A stretch of 64,000 nt of DNA from Dastarcus helophoroides (lineage: Eukaryota > Arthropoda > Insecta > Coleoptera > Bothrideridae). Under the pieces are notes generated by a model. The model was not told where the DNA came from, made no database searches, and saw only the letters and a program-made list of their open reading frames with translations. The stretch spans positions 19,549,118 through 19,613,117 of the forward strand of contig CM053334.1 of assembly GCA_028583605.1 (NCBI GenBank), given 5' to 3'. Numbering within the stretch: the stretch's first letter is position 1; each line of letters opens with the position of its first letter. The position numbers were made by a program, and so were the translations under genes. This document shows, one piece after another, positions 1-13,240 of this stretch.

Positions 1-39
1 AACAAGTTTAATTGCTTTGCTCACAACATTACATACATT

Positions 40-175
40 TTCTATTATTGCTACTCAGAGTTGCAAATAGGATTCAAACTATGTAGAAGAGTTTTTGCTT
101 TGCCTAAAATTTAAAATTAATTTTTTTCTGTTGTCAGCCACTAAGAAAAAAAATATCTGCCCAATTTATTCAAGA
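40..175. repeat. Direct repeat, left copy flanking satellite A block 1
   Basis: This 136-bp stretch starts TTCTATTATTGCTACTCAG and ends just before the first satellite A unit. It recurs in the same orientation at 3433-3574 with only a few differences, mostly in A-run lengths. It is not itself part of the 258-bp unit, so the pair brackets the first satellite block. It could be a segmental duplication, the edge of a larger array, or the border of a mobile segment. No terminal inverted repeats or target duplication were identified. Confidence 0.85.
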
Positions 176-3100
176 GTTAAAAGTACTAAGGTCATTCCGC
201 TAACGATGACCTTAGTCAAAAATACTCGAAAAATCATCTTTTGGGGATCCCACTACCTAAAAGCATAAGACTTAACTCAATTTTTTGTATTTTATCTCTG
301 ATTCAAGCGACCTTCAGGCGCGCTGTATTTTTAACTCAAAGGTCGCGAAAGCCTTCACATAATGGAATTGATAGTGATAAATGTGAACTAATGTTTGACG
401 CTAATTTGACCCGACTTGAATTAAATTTCCTAGTTAAAAGTACTAAGGTCATTCCGCTCACGATGACCTTAGTCAAAAATCCTCAAAAACTCATCTTTTG
501 GGTATGCCATTACTCAAAATTATAACGCCTAACTAAACTTTTGGGATTTTATGTCAGAGTCAAGCTACATTCAGGCGCGTTGTATTTTTAACCCAAAGGT
601 CGCGAAAGCCTTGACACCATGAAATTGATAGTGACAAGTGTAAACTAATATTTGACATTAATTTGACCCCGCTTGAATCAAATTTCATAGTTAAAAGTAC
701 TAAGGTCATTCCGCTTATGATGACCTTAGTCAAAAATCCTCAAAAAATCATCTTTTGGGGAGCCCACTACCTTAAATTATAAGGCCTAACTAAACACTTG
801 AGATTTTATATCAGATTCAAGCCACATTCAAGCGCGTTGTATTTTTAACCCAAAGGTCGCGAAAGCCTTGATACAATGAAATTGATAGTGACATAAGTGT
901 GAACTAATGTTTGACACTAATTTGACCCCGCTTGAATCAAATTTTCAAGTTAAAAGTACTAAGGTCATTCCATTTACGATGACCTTGGCCAAAAATCCTC
1001 AAAAAATCATCTTTTCGGGATCCCACTACCTTAAATTATAAGGCCTAACTAAACTCTTTGGATTTTATGTCAGATTCAAGCCGCATTCAAACGCGTTGTA
1101 TTTTTAACCCAAAGGTCGCGAAAGCCTTGACACAATGAAATTAATAGTGATAAGTGTGAACTAATGTTTGACACTAATTTGACCCCGCTTGAATCAAATT
1201 TCATAGTTGAAAGTACTAAGGTCATTCCGCTTACGATGACCTTAGTCAAAAATCCTCAATAAATTGGCTTTTGAAATCCCACCACCTAAGGCTTAACACA
1301 ATTGTTGGGCTTTTATGTCAGATTCAAACTATATTCATGCGCGTTATAATTTTAACCCTAAGGTCGCGAAAGCCTTGACACAGTGAAATTGATAGTGACA
1401 TAAGAATGAACTAATGTTTGACACTAATTTGACCCCGTTTGAATCAAATTTCATAGTTAAAAGTACTAAGGTCATTCCGCTTACGATGACCTTGGTCAAA
1501 AATCCTCGAAAAATCATCTTCGGGGATCCCACTACCCAAAAGTTATAAGGCTTTACCAAAATAAGACCTAACCTAAACTTTTAGGATTTTATGTCAGTCA
1601 AGCCACATTCAGGCGCGTTGTATTTTTAACCCAAAGGTCGCAAAGCCTTGACCAATGCAATTAGTAGTGATGATAGTGTGAACTAATGTTTGACACTTAT
1701 TTCACTTCGTTTGAATCCAATTTCCTAGTTAAAAGTACTAAGGTCATTCCGCTTACGATGACCTTAGTCAAAAATCCTAGAAAAATCATCTTTTGGGGAT
1801 CCCTACTACCTAAAATTATAAGTCCCTAACTAAACTTTTGGGATTTTAAGTCTGATTCAAGTCACATTCAGACGCTATATATTTTTAACCCTAAGGTCGC
1901 GAAAGCCTTGACACAATGAAATTAATAGTGATAAGTATGAACTAATGTTTGACACTAATTTCACCCCGCTTGAATCAAATTTCCTAGTTAAAAGTTACTA
2001 AGGTCATTCAGCTTGCGATGACCTTAGTCATAAATCCTCGAAAAATTTCCTTTTGGGGATCCCACTACCTTACAGTATAAGGCTTAACTCAATTATTGGG
2101 AAAAAAACCAATTGTTGGGATTTTTGTCAAATTCAAGCCAACTTCAGGCGCATTATATTTTTAACTCAAAGGTCGCGAAAGCCTTGAAAAAATGAAATAT
2201 GTAGAGACAATTTGGAACTAATGTTTGACACTTAATTTGACTCCATTGAAATTAAATTGGCCAAATATATGTACTAAGGTCACCCCAGGATGACCTTAGT
2301 AAGATATCATTAAAAATTCATTTGTAACGCAGTAAACATTTAACTTGTTTACCAAAACCATTTTTTTGTCCCCAAATAAGTTCCTTATAAGCTCACAGCA
2401 TGTTTAGCCCTAAAGGTCGGTCTACGAGGAAGAAAAAAGCCTTGACAAAATGAAATTATTAGCGGTGAGTATCAGTAAGTGCTTCACACGAATTTAAACC
2501 TGATGGAATTAAATTAATCAGTTCAAATAACTAAGGTCACCTCGTCTGACAAGTACGATGACCTTAGTCGGAAATAAATCAAAATTAAATTGAATGGTAT
2601 CCGTGAAACTCATAAACTTAGAGTATTTGATTGGAGCATAAAAGTTGATTCTTACTTTTATTCCAAAGGTCAACATTCGCAAAAGGAAGAAGCCTTGACA
2701 AAAATAAACTTTTTGGCTGTTAATATGAGATTACATTAGCAGTCTGACACTAATGTGACCTTGCTAGAACCAAATCTACTACCCTGAAGTATCGAAATAA
2801 CCGTTGAATAGCGGTGACCTTGGAAATGACCTTAGCATAAAATCATTTGTAACCCATAAACTGTCAAAAAACCAGAACTTGTGTACTAAACCGGGTCCCC
2901 GATTTAATAAGCCCCTTTTAGGCGCTTTGCATTGACTTCAAAGGTCATCTCTAGCGGAAGAAAAAGCATTGACAAAGTAAAATTATTAGCAGTTAATGTG
3001 AGATCACATTAGTGTTTGATACTGACGCTGGAGCCAAATCTGCCAAGCCTAAAATATCAAAATAATCTTTTGAGGATTATGATGACCTTAGTAAAAAATC

Positions 3101-3420
3101 TAGTCAAAAATTTCCATTCTGGGCCCTTGCAACTCATAAAACTGTAAAGCGTAACCCAACTTATTTACCAGACACGAAATACTTCGTTCCTGGCTCACAA
3201 AAATAAGTGGTCTTTTTAAACCTAAAAGTAGCCTTGTAAAAATACCATTGTTAACTGCGAATGTGAGTAAGTTTTTAAAACTAGTTTTCTCCCAATGAAA
3301 TCAAATAAAGCAGCTAAAATTCTAAGGTTACCCCGTTTGAAATTTACGGTGACCTTAGTCAGAAATCACTGAAAAATTATCGTTTGGGGACTCTGCAACT
3401 CAAAAAATATAACGTCTAAC
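176..3420. repeat. Satellite A, block 1 (about 258-bp unit, about 12 copies)
   Basis: The landmark TACTAAGGTCATTCCGC recurs at 184, 441, 698 and 957, giving intervals of 257-259 bp. Each unit carries a palindrome with 10-bp arms (for example 1216-1245: CTAAGGTCAT, 10-bp spacer, ATGACCTTAG). A second conserved stretch is AAAGGTCGCGAAAGCCTTGA. Copies are close to each other up to about 2280 and increasingly diverged from there to 3420, as expected at an array edge. Because 258 is a multiple of three, open frames of 60-95 codons recur in every unit on both strands; they are repeat artefacts. Confidence 0.93.
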
Positions 3421-3432
3421 TTAATCAAAGAA

Positions 3433-3574
3433 TTCTATTCTTGCTACTCAGAGTTGCAAATAGGATTCGAAACTATGTAGAAGAGTTTATGCTTTGCCTA
3501 AAATTTAAAATTAATTTTCTTCTGTTGTCAGCCACTAAGAAAAAAAAAAAATTATCTGCCCAATTTATTCAAGA
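3433..3574. repeat. Direct repeat, right copy flanking satellite A block 1
   Basis: This is the second copy of the segment at 40-175. Its right edge overlaps a short hairpin: GCCCAATT at 3558-3565 and AATTGGGC at 3578-3585 with a 12-bp loop. The left copy contains only the first arm and then passes directly into the satellite. The 3591-3700 stretch that follows shows no gene or repeat I can recognise. Confidence 0.85.
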
Positions 3575-3699
3575 ATGAATTGGGCAAATTTCCTAATTGG
3601 GACACTGAGTACTCGTCTTGTTTTTGACCAAGACACTCTTATGGTTATAAGGTCACAATGTCACAAAGATGATGTTTCAAAAATCTTTTAAATTAAATA

Positions 3700-5060
3700 T
3701 GTTATTTTTTAGGGCGAGAAGTTTAATTTCAGAAAAATCCGAATCCCCGTCCAGGCCAAGCTCCCGACAGGACAGAAAATCGTGCGAAATTTAAATTGTG
3801 AAAGTCATTTGTAACAAACGTCCGAAAAATCTGTCTTAAAAATTTCAAATGTGGTTGTGTTTCAAAATAAACAAACTTTTTAATTGCAGTAATTTTTTTG
3901 AAGCTTTATAAAGGGTTCGTTTTGTCGTTGTCCAGATATGAAAACATTCTTGAAACTAGAATTATTTTTGGCCTAAAATTTTAAAGAATATTTGTTTTAA
4001 TTTTCGTCAAATAGGAAAAAATAGTTGTTATTATCAATTAGATTTTATTCCTAAGTTCCTTTTCCAACGTTTTTTTGCTGCCCAGCCTAAAAAAAATAAT
4101 TTTTTTTAGTAAATTTCTGCCGCCCAGCTTGTAACAAAAACCATTATTCATTACTACTACAAATTGAATTTTCCTGAATTATTAAACAAATTTTATTCTG
4201 GTGTTTTGGTACTTATACAAACCGGAAATTTCTTCGCACTTATTTGAACTGGAAAGTTTTTCCAGTCACTGCCCAGATTTCTAGTCTTGAAAATATAAAT
4301 GTTAAAGGGTTCCTTTTTTAATATTCTGGTTTGTTGTGTTTGCGTCGCCTAAATCGAGAAGAAACTCTCCTTTATAGTTACCCAGGCAGTAAAATCGCTT
4401 GAATAAGTATTCTGTTTTTTTCTCACTAAAAAAAAAACACTTTAACTGCTGCCCAGACTTAAAAAGATCACTCCAAGTGGAATAGCTTTTTTTGCATTAA
4501 ACAATCTCTTAGTGCTGCCCATGTTTGCCAAGCTCCAGGACCAGGATTATGTTGTTGTGTCCAGAAAATTCAAATAAATTTCTCTTTTGGCGCCGCCCAG
4601 ACTCGAAATAGAAAGGAAATTTTTGTTGGATTATTAAAAAACCTTTTTAACTTGTGCCAGACTTCAGAAATTTCTCTGCCCAGAAAAGTATTTTGTTCAA
4701 AATATGAAGGACATTTTCCTTTACGTTGCCCAGACTCTGAAAGATCGATCAACGTTGAGAAAAGGGACATTTTTTGTTCTGCCCAGAATAGTGAATTGTC
4801 TATTGTCGATGCTCAGCGTGGCAAAAACAGCTTAAAACAGAAAAATGTTGCTTTGCCCAGGATATTACAAATACTTTATTAGCTGCCGCCCAGTCTCTAA
4901 AAGATTACTCCAAAAAAGATTTTGTTTAGGTTACTAAAGTGTATATTTTGGTTGGAGAAAAGTATATTTCGAATCTGGGCAGCATCAACACTTTCTGACA
5001 CAATGTTTATTTTTCAGTTGTTTCATTCAAAATAAAATTCTTTCGGAGTCTGGGCAGTAA
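3700..5060. repeat. GCCCAGAC-family repeats, diverged block
   Basis: Scattered copies of TGCCCAGACT and variants (CCGCCCAG, GCCCAGCC) occur every 60-150 bp on the plus strand from about 4080 to 4895. Two reverse copies (CTGGGCAG) lie at about 4976 and 5052. The intervening A/T-rich sequence is poorly conserved, so this looks like an old and decayed part of the family that dominates the rest of the window. Open frames here (for example 4652-4882) read through the repeat and have no recognisable protein features. Confidence 0.7.
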
Positions 5061-6000
5061 AAAATAAATTCCTGAAAGTATCCCGAAGCAATTTTCAATA
5101 GTTTGAAAAACGAACAAGCGAAAGATTAACTTTTTTACTCTTTATTGTCATAGAGAACAAAGTATCTGCACCAAAATATGGAGTAAAAAGTTTTTAACAG
5201 TATAGAGCTTACTGTGTTATAATATAACAAAATTAATGGTTAGTCTCGCCTGATTAGAGCCCCACGATAGGATACGTCTCCTTGAATTTGCAAACTGTTA
5301 TCAAGGTAATCTGTTTATTTTAAACGTCATTTTCTCGACAGGCAATACATCGAAATTTACTCAACAAAGGGTATGCGCTCCTGCCAAATCTATTTAGTTT
5401 TAGGTAACGTGCACCGCCTTAATTTGCAGACAACGCCATTGAACCCGCCAGCTCTAAATTAACGTCGGTTTGAAATTTTCGAATGAAAAAATGAAAATTC
5501 GGACGGACGGTGGAAGTCTCATTACCAACGGTTTGTGCCTTGGAAATACCGCTGTAAACATGTAAGGCGAGTAATTACTGTATTGATTCTGGTAACACTC
5601 TTGGATTTACGTGACTTCACAATTAGAGAATCGCTCTAATGATGTGGAGATGTATGTTGGGGGCGACCACATGTTGGCAAATAACGATGAGTATGCATGT
5701 ATATGCTCTTGTTGCAGTAATTAACTGATAAAGGTGGTCAGCGGTCTTGCGGAAATTCGACCAAAGCCGCACTAATTGGAAGATGCAACGGCCTCCAGTT
5801 ACAAAGTCATCGTTACTAATCAGCTGTCCAGTGAAGCTGCTGATTTTTTCTTATTGTGTTTAGATCTACTGTATGTAAAATGAAATATGAGGCAATGAAG
5901 ATGAAAGATACGTTTTCTATTTCCAACCGTAACATCAAAAAGAAAAAATTTGAAGTTTCGTGAATTCAAAAATGCTCGAATGATGACCCTTTAACTGATA
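5061..6000. other. Single-copy island 1, no gene seen
   Basis: This is non-repetitive sequence of more balanced composition than the arrays around it. No open reading frame of note, no RNA gene and no recognisable element was found. The last 60 bp grade into a diverged satellite A unit. Confidence 0.5.
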
Positions 6001-8352
6001 AGTAGTAAAACACAACCTAATTTCGTTGCGTGAACAGTATTTTATTCGCTTTTTACCTCAAAGGTCATTGTTCGCGAATGAGGAAGCCTTGGAAAATTAA
6101 AATTGTCATTGCACTCACGATGACCTTGATCAAAAATCGCCTTTTGGGGATAACATTACCTAAAATTATAAGACTTAACTCAATTTTTGAGATTTTATGT
6201 CAGATTTAAGCCACCTTCAGGCGCGTTGTATTTTTAACCCAAAGGTCGCGATAGCCTTGAAACAATGAAATTGATAGTGACAAGTTTGAACTAATGTTTA
6301 ACATTAATTTGACTCCGCTTGAATCAAATTTCCTAGTTAAAAGTACTAAAGGTCATTCCGCTAACGATGACCTTAGTCAAAAATACTCGAAAATTCATCT
6401 TTTGGGGATTCCACCACCTAAAGGTATAAATAAGGCTTAACTCAATTTTTGGTATTTTATCTCAGATTCAAGCGACCTTCAGGCGCACTGTATTTTTAAT
6501 TAAAAGGTCGCGAAAGCCTTGACACAATGAAATTGATAGTGACATAAGTGTGAACTAATGTTTGACGCTAATTTGACCCCGCTTGAATCAAATTTCCCGG
6601 TTAAAAGTACTAAGGTCATTACGCTAACGATGACCTTAGTCAAAAATTCTCGAAAAATCATCTTTTGGGGATCCCACTACCTAAAAGGATAAGGCTTAAC
6701 TCAATTTTTGGTATTTTATCTCAGATTCAAGCGAAGCGAACTTCAGGCACGCTGTATTTTTAACTCAAAGGTCGCGAAAGCCTTGACACAAGGAAATTGA
6801 TAGTGATAAGTGTGGACTAATGTTTGACGCCAATTTGACCCCGCTTGAATCAAATTGCACAGTTAAAAGGACTAAGGTCATTTCGCTTACGATGACCTTA
6901 GTCAAAAATCCTCGAAAAATCATCTTTTGGGGATCCCACTACCTAAAATTATAAGGCCTAACTGAACTTTTGGGATTCTATGTCAGAGTCAAGCCACATT
7001 CAGGCGCGTTGTATTTTTAACCCTAAAGGTCGCGAAAGCCTTGACACAATGAAATTGATAGAGATAAGTGTGGACTAATGTTTGACGCTAATTTGACCCC
7101 TCTTAAATCAAATTTCATAGTTAAAAGTACTAAGGTTATTCCGCTAACGATGACCTTAGTCAAAAATACTCGAAAAATCATCTTTTGGGAATCCCACTAC
7201 CTAAAAGCATGAGACTTAACTCAATTTGTAGTATTTTATCTCTGATTTAAGCGACCTTCAGGCGAGCTGTATTTTTAACTCAAAGGTCGCGAAAGCCTTG
7301 ACACAATGAAATTGATAGTGATAAGAGTGAACTAATGTTTGACACTAATTTGACTCCACTTGAATCAAATTTCCTAGTTATAAGTACTAAGGTCATTCCG
7401 CTTACGATGACCTTAGTCAAAAATCCTCGAAAAATCATCTTTTGGGGAACCCACTACCCAAAATTATAAGGCCTAACTAAACTTTTGGGATTTTATGTCA
7501 GAGTCAAGCCACATTCAGGCGCGTTGTATTTTTAACCCAAAGGTCGCGAAAGCCTTGACACAATGAAATTGTTAGTGACATAAGTGCGAACTAATGTTTG
7601 ACGCTAATTTGACCCCTCTTTAATCAAATTTCCAAGTTAAAAGTACTAAGGTCATTCCGCTTACGATGACCTTAGTCAAAAATCCTCAAAAAATCATCCT
7701 TTGGGGATCCCACTACTTAAAATTATAAAGCTTAACTAAAGTTTTGAGGTTTTATGTCAGATTCAAGCCATATTTATGCTTGCGCGTTATATTTTTAACC
7801 CTAAGGTCGCGAAAACCTTGACACAATGAAATTGATAGTGATAACTGTGAACTAATGTTTGACACTAATTTGACCTCGCTTAACTTAAATTTCATAGTTA
7901 AAAGTACTAAGGTCATTCCGCATACGATGACCTTAGTCAAAAATCCTCAAAAAATTATCTTTTGGGGATCCCACTATCTAAAATTATAAGTCCTAACTAA
8001 ACTTTTGGGATTTTATGTCAGATTCAAGCCACATTCAACCGCGTTGTATTTTTAACCCAAAGGTCGCGAAAGCCTTCACACAATGGAATTGATAGTGATA
8101 AGTGTAAACTAATGTTTGACGCTAATTTGACCCCGCTTGAATTAAATTTCCTAGTTAAAAGTACTATGGTCACTCCGCTAACGATGACCTTAGTCAAAAA
8201 TCCTCGAAAAATCATCTTTTGGGATCCCACTACCTAAAATTATAAGTCCCAACTAAACTTTTGGGATTTTATGTCAGATTCAAGCCACATTCAGGTGCAT
8301 TATATTTTTAACCCAAAGGTCGCGACAGCCTTGACACAATGAAATTGATAGT
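6000..8352. repeat. Satellite A, block 2 (about 9 copies)
   Basis: These are units of about 258 bp with the same AAGGTCAT...ATGACCTT palindrome and AAAGGTCGCGAAAGCCTTGA segment as block 1. The first unit, at 6040-6150, is diverged; most others agree closely. Open frames such as 7752-7940 and 8024-8230 on the minus strand are the usual repeat-generated frames. Confidence 0.93.
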
Positions 8353-8980
8353 GATAGTCTGTAACTTTTAGACGGATAAGACGTATTCAGTTGGTTGTTT
8401 AATTTAGAATTTGAGGCAGCAATTCCATCAAGTAAATCACTTTAGGACGTTTTCCTTTTTTTTAACTCCAAAGGTCAATTTCTATGAAAAAGCCATGAAA
8501 ATGTGAAAACGCAAGCACTAAGTGTGACTAGTTGTTATAGATCAAATCAAACTCCCTAAATTCGAATTTTCGCGCGTAATGACCCACGATTAAATCCTTG
8601 AAGCCTTACCGGTAACCTTAATCGGAAATGGGTTGGTATTGGTAGTTTTCAGGTATTCAAGGCCACTATAGTGCCCACATGAAGTTTTTTAAAGAAATCC
8701 GTATTTCTCCATTTTCAGGCCTGTACTCATTTCAAGGTTCGAAGGCTTCTATTGCGGTCGACAGGATTTATGAAATCTAAGGTTTTCGATGACCTTTGCA
8801 GTCTAACTTTTAAACGGTAACATGTAATTCAATTTAGTAGTCAAATTCACAATTTGCAACCGCAATTTCACTAAATAAGTTAATTTGGACCGATATCGTT
8901 TTTTTAGTTCAAAGGTCATTTTCTTCAAAAAGAAAAGCCTTAGAAAAGTCAAAATGTAAGTAGTCGTTACATCTGAAATT
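8353..8980. repeat. Diverged relative of satellite A (unit B, copy 1)
   Basis: From GATAGTCTGTAACTTTTAGA onward the sequence departs from the A consensus. It still keeps A-like segments (a pyrimidine run, CCAAAGGTCA, then AAAGCC...GAAAA) at about 8465 and 8905. The whole segment recurs at 10231-10860. It rejoins satellite A in register at about 8980. Confidence 0.85.
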
Positions 8981-10230
8981 AAACCCGCTTGAATTAAATT
9001 TCCTAGTTAAAAGTACTAAGGTCATTCCACTTACGATGACCTTAGTCAAAAATCCTCGAAAAATCATCTTTTGGGATCCCACTACCCAAAATTATAAGCC
9101 TAACTAAACTTTTGGGATTCTATGTCAAGTCAAGCCACATTTAGGCGCGTTGTATTTTTAACCCAAAGGTCGCGAAAGCCTTGACACAATAAAATTGATA
9201 GTGATAAGTTTGAACTAATATTTGACGCTAATTTGACCCCGCTTGAATCAAATTTCATAGTTAAAAGTACTAAGGTCATTCCGTTTACGATGACCTTAGT
9301 AAAAAATCCTCGCAAAATCATCTTTTGGGAATCCCACTACCTAAAATTAAAAGGCTTTAGCAAACTTTTGGGATTTTATGTCAGATTCAAGCCATATTCA
9401 TGCGCGCTATATTTTTAACCCTAAGGTCGCGAAAGCCTTGACACAATGAAATTGGTAGTGATAAGTGTGAACTAATTTTTGACACTAATTTGACCCCGCT
9501 TGAATCAAATTTCATAGGTAAAAGTACTAAGGTCATTCCGCTTACGATGACCTTAGTTAAAAATTTACGAAAAAATCATCTTTTGGGGATCCCACCTCCT
9601 AAAATTATAATCCTAACTAAACTTTTGGGATTTTATGTCAGATTCAAGCTACATTCAGGTGCGTTATATTTTTAACCCAAAGGTCGCGAAAGCCTTGACA
9701 CAATGAAATTGATACTGATAAGTGTGAACTAATGTTTGACACTAATTTGACCCCGCTTGAATAAAATTTCACATTTAAAAGTACTAAGGCCACTCCGCTT
9801 ACGATGACCTTAGTCAAAAATCCTCGAAAAATCATCTTTCGGGGAACCCACTGCCTAAAATTATAAGTCCTAACTAAACCTTTGGGATTTTATGTTAGAT
9901 TCAAGCAACATTCATGCGCGTTATATGTTTAACCCAAAGGTCGCGAAAGCCTTGACACAATGAAATTGATTGTGATAAGAGTAAACTAATGTTTGACACG
10001 TATTCGACCCCGCTTGAATTAAGTTTTATAGTTAAAAGTACTAAGGTCACTCCGCTAACGATGACCTTAGTCAAAAATCTTCGAAAAATCATCTTTTGGG
10101 GATCCCACAACCTAAAATTATAAATCCTAACTAAACTTTTGGGATTTTATGTCAGATTCAAGACACATTCAGGCGCATTATATTTTTAACCTAAAGGTCG
10201 CGAAAGCCTTGACCCAATGAAATTGATAGT
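8981..10230. repeat. Satellite A, block 3 (about 5 copies)
   Basis: Five units of about 258 bp carry the standard palindrome (for example around 9270, 9530, 9785 and 10040). Together with unit B they form a larger repeat: the A-to-B junction at 8353 recurs at 10231, an offset of 1878 bp. Confidence 0.92.
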
Positions 10231-11760
10231 GATAGTCTGTAACTTTTAGACGATAAAGACGTAATTCAGTTGGTTGTTTAATTCAGAATTTGAGTCGGCA
10301 ATTCCATCAAGTAAAGTCACTTTAGGCCGTTTTCCTTTTTTAAACTTCAAAGGTCAGTTTCTATGAAAAAGCCTTGAAAAAGTGAAAACGCAAGCACTAA
10401 GTGTTAGTAGTTGTTATAGATCAAATCAAACTCCCTAAATTCGAATTTTCGCTCGAAATGACCCTCAATTAAATCCTTGAAAGCCTTAGCAATAACCTTA
10501 ATCGGAAATAGGTTGGTATTGGTAGTTTTCAGTCAAGGCCACTGTAGTGCCCGCATGAAGTTTTTTAAAGAAATCCGTATTTCTCCATTTTTCAGGCCTG
10601 TACTCATTTCAAGGTTCGAAGGCTTCTATTGCGGTCGACAGAATTTATGAAATTTAGGTTTTTCGATGACCTTTGCAGTCCAACGTTTAAACGGAAATAT
10701 GTAATTCAATTTAGTTGTCAAAGTCACAATTTGCGACCGAAATTTCCCTAAATAAAATTGGGCCAATTTCATTTTTTTAGTTCAAAGGTCATTGTCTTCA
10801 AAAAGAAAAGCCTTAGAAAAGTCAAAACGTAAGTAGTCGTTATATCCTGAAATTAAGCCCGCTGAATTAGAATTTTCTAGCGAAACTACTCTAGGTTTAA
10901 TCCTTAAAGCCTTCACGATGACCTTAGTTGAAAATCGATTTTCATTGATTGTTTTTTATAATGGTTTCACATCGATTGTATGACGCTCCACATTTTTTAT
11001 ACAAATCCTTTAGATATATTTGTGATCAATCTCAATCTATGATGGTGCATGGTAAAATTTGTCTATGACCTTTACACTCGTATAACTCTTAAGTAGTGAT
11101 GCGTAGCACGGTTTAGCATTCAAATTCAAAGCTGCGATCTCGATTCTATCAAATAAGTCGTTTTAGTCTGTTTTCATTTTCTACCTCCAAAGGTCAATTA
11201 TAGGACAGAGCCTTGGAAAAATTAAAACGTAAGCATCAAGTGTGAGTAGTCTTTATATGTCAAATCGAACTCGCTGAATTGGAATCTTTGAACTAAATGG
11301 GCCTAAATTAAACCGTTTAACCGTAACGATAGCCTTAATTGAAAATAGGATGACCTTTAGGTGTCTGCAAACTCCTAAAGTCAAATTCGATCTTCAAATT
11401 CTAAATCTGCGACCTTAGTTCTAGCAAATAAACCACTTTGAGGGAAGTTGATTTTTTACCCCAAAGGTCAGCTTTTACGAAGTGGGATAGCCTTGGAACG
11501 AAAAAATGTGTTCTTATATATAGTGTGGGTAATGATTTCAGCATAATTTCGTCTCGGAAAAACCAAATCTGCCAATTAGAAGTCTCTAAATTCAACTGCT
11601 TAAGAGTTATCGGCACTTTGAGGCCACTCGTCTTTAGTTTGGTCAATTTTAAATATGTTTATTACGTTTTGCGTATACTTGGTGACATTCCCAGGTCGAT
11701 ATCCCGTTCCAAATTCATTTTTCAATTTCTTCCCAGGATGCATTCGTCGTTTGTTTCATG
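10231..11760. repeat. Unit B, copy 2, followed by further diverged A/B sequence
   Basis: The first 630 bp match 8353-8980 closely. Beyond 10860, related but more diverged segments continue, recognised by CCAAAGGTCA-type boxes at about 11185 and 11460 followed by AGCCTTGGAA. These fade out by about 11760. The overlapping open frames at 11401-11761 on both strands lie in this decayed repeat and show no protein-family features. Confidence 0.75.
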
Positions 11761-13240
11761 ATTATGTATTTTTCATTGAAATGCAATGTTCACAGTAATT
11801 ATTTATAGAATAAGTGGTCTGAAAATGAATGACCCTAGTAAACGCTAATGAGTTTGAGCTAATCATGAAGTTGCTCCTATTAATGTCATAATTTAAATGA
11901 TTCAGCCTGGATGTTGTACAGAGCTATTCGACATGATTATTAGTTTCCCAGCAAAATTAAGCTTGATTATGATAAATGCTCTTAATTTATTTGATTATTT
12001 ATACGAAGTGGCTGATGCATAATCTGATAAATGTGCAAATACCAAAAACGACAGTCTCTCTAACAGACTAATGAATCAACTTAACATATCCATTAGAATC
12101 AACAGTTTTAATTACATCTCTTCATGGAATGGAATCTCGTGAACGTTTTTTATTGCGAAGAACCTTTTTACTATTTTTCAAAAGATAAAATCCTGAGACA
12201 ATGTTAGTTTCAAAAACCAATAATAACAAAATATGATGTCAGATTACTTTTGTTGGTAAAAAATCGCCCTCTTCGGAATAACCGGGCATTGTTCGACCTT
12301 ATTTCTTCGTATCGCTCCTGTTGCAAACAACAAAAGACATAAACATATACGAAATTGTCCCGGATGGTTGGTTTCGCATCTAACGTCGTGTTTGAATAAA
12401 TTTATGCGGATATTTTCCCCGCATTATTTTACGACTAAAGCACGTTACACCATAATGTTATGTCGGTAGACATTGTGGGGCCACATTCGATCCTTTCAAA
12501 CGTATCCTTAGAGCTAAGAATCGCCTAACTAGTTTCACCTATACAGCCTATAAACCTTATCCGAAATGTAAATTTAATTTACCGCCTTTGACGCATTCTA
12601 AGCCCTTATTAGGTTTATTTTAGCTCGTGAAATGTAAAAAGCAGCGCCTCAAAATCCCCTTAAAACGAAATTTTAAAATGTTTCCCACCTCGTTGGCTTC
12701 TCAATCCGTTTGTTAAGTTGCTTATTATGATGATTGTCAGTGGATTGCTATAGTTGGGCTATAGTGAGGGGATGCAACGGCGCGATATTAGCACCCATTC
12801 GCGAGTATTCTCACTGGCCAATCCTTCAGTAGAATTGTGATATATTTCTTAAGATCAATCCACCTTAAATCGCTGCTCTAACGAATTCTAATAACAACAA
12901 AACGTCGATAACACAAACGTATTGACGCCAGCTTAACTTCCTGTGAAAGATTTTGAAAGTAAATGACTTCTGAAGGCGTTTTTAGGGGGTAGAATGCATC
13001 CCAACATGCTAAACCTGAATTCATATTGTCTTATATCCGCACGTGGATCGTCTCCGTCGAGTTTTAGCGTTATTTCCGGCGGAAGATTTTCCTTCGAGTC
13101 GGGGGGTGCGCTTTCCACGTGGGCGGGCGAAATTCAACCCCTTTAACGTATACAGAAATGATGCAGATGCAACAAAGTGATTTCTTTACGCTATGCTGCT
13201 GTGGCGTAGGATTTTTCATAAAAATCTCAACTCTTATGAA
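11761..13240. other. Single-copy island 2, flanks the TSP1 exon
   Basis: This is non-repetitive sequence just downstream (in gene sense) of the TSP1 exon. It includes a G/C-richer stretch at about 12930-13140. On the minus strand 12933-13118 is open for 61 codons, but no convincing splice acceptor in the phase needed to follow the TSP1 exon was found. I see no other feature. Confidence 0.5.

Noticed and set aside
12933..13118. Possible next exon of the TSP1 gene on the minus strand (61 codons)
   Set aside because: The translation looks protein-like at first, but there is a stop shortly upstream in frame. I see no acceptor that joins it in phase 1, and it lacks the cysteine pattern expected of the C-terminal part of the SBSPON family.
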